Assembly (NCBI GenBank): GCA_013152845.1
Contig: JAADFM010000015.1
Location: 1 to 7,308 of the forward strand
DNA length: 7,308 nucleotides
Source of the DNA: Methanobacteriota archaeon
GTDB lineage: Archaea > Hydrothermarchaeota > Hydrothermarchaeia > Hydrothermarchaeales > JAADFM01
Direction of reading: 5' to 3'
Shown in pieces: positions 5,419-7,308 of this stretch (positions are counted from its first letter, which is position 1; each line of letters opens with the position of its first letter). The translations under genes and the position numbers were made by a program. Below the pieces are notes generated by a model. The model saw only the letters and a list, made by a program, of their open reading frames with translations, had not been told where the DNA came from and made no database searches.

Positions 5419-6707
5419 GGCTCATCGTCACCTCCGCTACCGATATCGCCGGGACAAACGTCTACCACCGCCTGGCAGAGGACTTCGGCTTCCGGGAGGA
5501 CGGGAGCTTCGAGGACATGCCGGTCTACAAGAGGGGCGACGTCTGGCTCATAAACACGAAGAAGAACCAGACCCGGGCCGAGCACCTGGACGCCTTCTTC
5601 GACGCCGAGTACTACGTCTTCGCCTCCCGGCACCGCAGCGAGTCCGGGGAGCGCACCCTGACGGTCCACGTCACCGGGAACCTGACAGGGGAGGCCAGGG
5701 TGGGGGGCAATCCCCGGCAGCTGGCCTACTGCAACCCGGATGCCATGAAGGTGGCCCTGCAGGCGCTGGAGCGCGCCAGGGACGAAGGCGACCTGGACTA
5801 CCGGGTATCCATGGAGGCCACCCACCACGGTCCCACCTCTTTGAAGAAGCCGGTGCTCTTCGTGGAGGTGGGTTCGACAGAGAGGGAGTGGCGGGACCCT
5901 GATGCGGTTGGCGCCGTTGCCCGGGCGGCCCTGGCCGCTGCCGGGAACCGGGAGGAGTTCACCAGGGCCGTGGGGCTGGGGGGCAACCACTACGCCCCCA
6001 TCCATACCAAGGTGATGCTGGAGACCGAGGTGGCGATTGGCCACATCGTGCCCAGCTACGCCATCCCGGAGACCGGGGCGGAGGTGCTGCGGCAGGCAGT
6101 GGAGAAGACCGGGGCGGGCTTCGGCATCCTGGACTGGAAGGGCATGAACCGCCACCAGAGGGCCAGGATAAAAGACCTGGCAGGGGAGACTGGGCTGGAA
6201 CTGCGCAGGCTCAAGGACGTCAGGGGACCCGCCGAGGGCCGGAGGGAGTTCGAGGTGAGCAGGGACATCCTCGCCTGGGCCTACAAGGCCGGCCCCAGGG
6301 AGCTGGAGGCCGGGGCGAGGGAGATGGGTGTGGAGATACTCAAGGACGAGAAGGGCCGGCCGACAGGCCGGATTGCGGCAGGGAAGGAGGAGGACCCTGC
6401 CTGGCCATTCACCGAGATGTGCCTGGAACTCCTCATGGGACACTACCAGCTGGAGCTGGCGGGGGAGGAGCTGGTCATCACCGAGGAGCGCTTCGACCCG
6501 GAGAAGGCACGGGCACTGGGCATACCTCCGGGACCACTCTACGGCAGGCTTTCGGCAGGTACCAAAATAGTTGCAGACGGCAGGACCATCACCCCGGAGA
6601 TGGTGACCAGAAAGGTGAGCAGGGCCATCTCCCTGAGGGATGCTCCTCTGTATGAGAAAATATATTTATATGTGAAGGATAAAACTTTGCAAAAGGAGGC
6701 CGTATAG
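5415..6707 (+). CDS. dtdA: D-aminoacyl-tRNA deacylase (DtdA/DTD2) with C-terminal extension
   Basis: The 430-residue protein is the archaeal/plant (GEK1-type) enzyme that hydrolyses D-amino acids from mischarged tRNA in the cytoplasm. Family marks include the N-terminal IVTSATDIAGTNVYHRL, the VSMEATHHGPTSLKKPVLFVEVGSTEREW region (131-159), and the GLGGNHYAPIHTKVMLE segment (187-203). The core ends near residue 280. The rest is an extension absent from the shorter (about 270-residue) Pyrococcus-type enzymes. It includes RFDPEKARALGIPPGPLYGRL followed by G-x5-DGRTITPEMV (about 359-397), which resembles the C-terminal segment of tRNase Z. The start ATG has GGAGG seven bases upstream and overlaps the stop of the 26-codon ORF. 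The last 17 codons are AT-rich because they also contain the ftsZ promoter and ribosome-binding site. Confidence 0.92.
   Translation: MRLIVTSATDIAGTNVYHRLAEDFGFREDGSFEDMPVYKRGDVWLINTKKNQTRAEHLDAFFDAEYYVFASRHRSESGERTLTVHVTGNLTGEARVGGNPRQLAYCNPDAMKVALQALERARDEGDLDYRVSMEATHHGPTSLKKPVLFVEVGSTEREWRDPDAVGAVARAALAAAGNREEFTRAVGLGGNHYAPIHTKVMLETEVAIGHIVPSYAIPETGAEVLRQAVEKTGAGFGILDWKGMNRHQRARIKDLAGETGLELRRLKDVRGPAEGRREFEVSRDILAWAYKAGPRELEAGAREMGVEILKDEKGRPTGRIAAGKEEDPAWPFTEMCLELLMGHYQLELAGEELVITEERFDPEKARALGIPPGPLYGRLSAGTKIVADGRTITPEMVTRKVSRAISLRDAPLYEKIYLYVKDKTLQKEAV
6657..6672 (+). promoter_or_regulatory. ftsZ TATA box inside the 3' end of dtdA
   Basis: AAAATATATTTATATG is the most AT-rich run in the right arm. 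Its TTTATATG core (6665-6672) predicts transcription starting near 6694. GGAGG (6695-6699) follows, and then the GTG at 6708 after eight bases. This gives ftsZ its own promoter with a leader of about 14 bases, besides any read-through from dtdA. Confidence 0.6.
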
Positions 6708-7308
6708 GTGGATGCCATTGTCGATGAAGCGATGAAAAGAAGCGGATATGATAAGAAGAGCAAGGTCGGGACACCCATGCCTAAAAGCGCTTTTGATGAT
6801 GAACTGGAATCACTCCTCTCGAATATCAAGGCCAGGATAGTTGTCATAGGTACGGGGGGTGCGGGGAACAATACCATGAGCAGGTTGATGGAGGTGGGCA
6901 TCACCGGCGCCCACACGGTAATACCGATGCCCAGGACCTCCTTTACACCCATGCCGACGAGAAGGTCCTCATCGGCAGGGACCTCACCGGGGGTCTTGGC
7001 GCAGGCTCTATCCCCCAGATAGGGGAGGAGGCCGCAAGGGAGAGCGAGGCCCAGATCCGGGAGGCGGTCCAGGGGGCAGATATCGTGTTCATAACCTGCG
7101 GTCTCGGCGGGGGGACCGGGACCGGCAGCGCCCCAATCATCGCCAACATCGCCCAGAAGATGGGAGCTCTCACCGTGGCCATCGTGACTTTCCCCTTCAC
7201 CATGGAGGGCCTGCGCAGGCGCGGAAACGCCGAGATGGGCTTGGAGAAGCTGCGCAAGGAGACCGATACCGTAATCGTCATCCCCAACGACAAACTCCTG
7301 GAGATTGC
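6708..7308 (+). CDS. ftsZ: Cell-division GTPase FtsZ, frameshifted, runs off window
   Basis: FtsZ polymerises at midcell and hydrolyses GTP. The gene starts at GTG 6708, directly after the dtdA TAG. The first frame (6708-6920) gives a polar N-terminal arm of about 40 residues and then [19 protein letters not shown], the first nucleotide-binding loop, ending GITGAHTV. The expected A-I-N before T-D-A-Q is missing, and the continuation [14 protein letters not shown] is in another frame from 6923. That frame stays open to the window end with the tubulin/FtsZ signature GGGTGTG (7106-7126), followed by VTFPFTMEG and [12 protein letters not shown]. The wording is closest to FtsZ1-type euryarchaeal proteins. 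In the first frame the ORF runs on to a stop at 7022. As read, the gene is broken by a net loss of about 7 bases. It is either a sequence error or a disrupted gene. About the last half is outside the window. Confidence 0.9.
6918..6925 (+). other. Frameshift point in ftsZ
   Basis: Between GTA (Val, 6918-6920) and ACC (Thr, 6923-6925) there are two bases where the family has three codons (Ala-Ile-Asn). That is seven bases too few. The reading frame of conserved FtsZ sequence changes exactly here. The lost residues belong to a nucleotide-contacting loop, so simple ribosomal slippage would not restore a normal protein. Confidence 0.85.

Noticed and set aside
5394..6443. Minus-strand open frame (349 codons) antisense to dtdA
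   Set aside because: The plus strand encodes a well-recognised enzyme over the same interval. The antisense product is rich in Pro, Gly, Leu and His, as expected for a shadow frame.
6920..6925. Programmed ribosomal frameshifting in ftsZ
   Set aside because: A one-base slip would restore the frame but would still leave out two conserved residues of the A-I-N segment. No slippery heptamer is seen at the site.

Overview
The window looks like part of a GC-rich euryarchaeal chromosome. The evidence is archaeal: an archaeal-type D-aminoacyl-tRNA deacylase (DtdA), a ribose-1,5-bisphosphate isomerase, an archaeal-type FtsZ, a membrane-anchored winged-helix regulator of a kind common in archaea, TATA-type promoter boxes, and strong GGAGG(TG) ribosome-binding sites. 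The species cannot be named from the sequence alone. I see no insertion sequence, tRNA, rRNA or CRISPR array.

Left arm (1-4342, minus strand, read right to left). A ribose-1,5-bisphosphate isomerase gene (3395-4342) overlaps by 4 bp a gene for a membrane protein with an outside domain, one membrane segment and a cytoplasmic winged helix (2511-3398). After a 76-bp gap come a secreted 663-residue protein (443-2434), made of fourteen 18-residue repeats and a long helical tail, and a small acidic lipoprotein (224-442) that begins directly on the stop codon of the repeat gene. A hairpin plus T-tract terminator (195-239) closes this unit. Beyond it, a partial zinc-ribbon gene (1-152) appears to have its own leaderless promoter.

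Centre (4343-4425). This is a compact divergent promoter with one TATA box for each arm.

Right arm (4426-7308, plus strand). An MBL-fold (metallo-beta-lactamase fold) exonuclease-like gene is followed by a possible 26-codon ORF fitted exactly between two genes, then dtdA, then ftsZ. FtsZ has its own promoter inside the 3' end of dtdA. The nuclease gene has no ATG, GTG or TTG at the place where its ribosome-binding site points; an AUA codon sits there. The ftsZ reading frame is broken by an apparent 7-base loss in a highly conserved nucleotide-binding segment.

Functionally, the left arm combines a nucleotide-salvage enzyme with what may be a cell-surface module: sensor-regulator, secreted repeat protein and lipoprotein. 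The right arm holds nucleic-acid processing, translation quality control and cell division. The most notable items are the 18-residue repeat protein and its neighbours, the ftsZ frameshift, the non-canonical start of the nuclease gene, the 26-codon ORF, and a tRNase Z-like motif in the C-terminal extension of DtdA.
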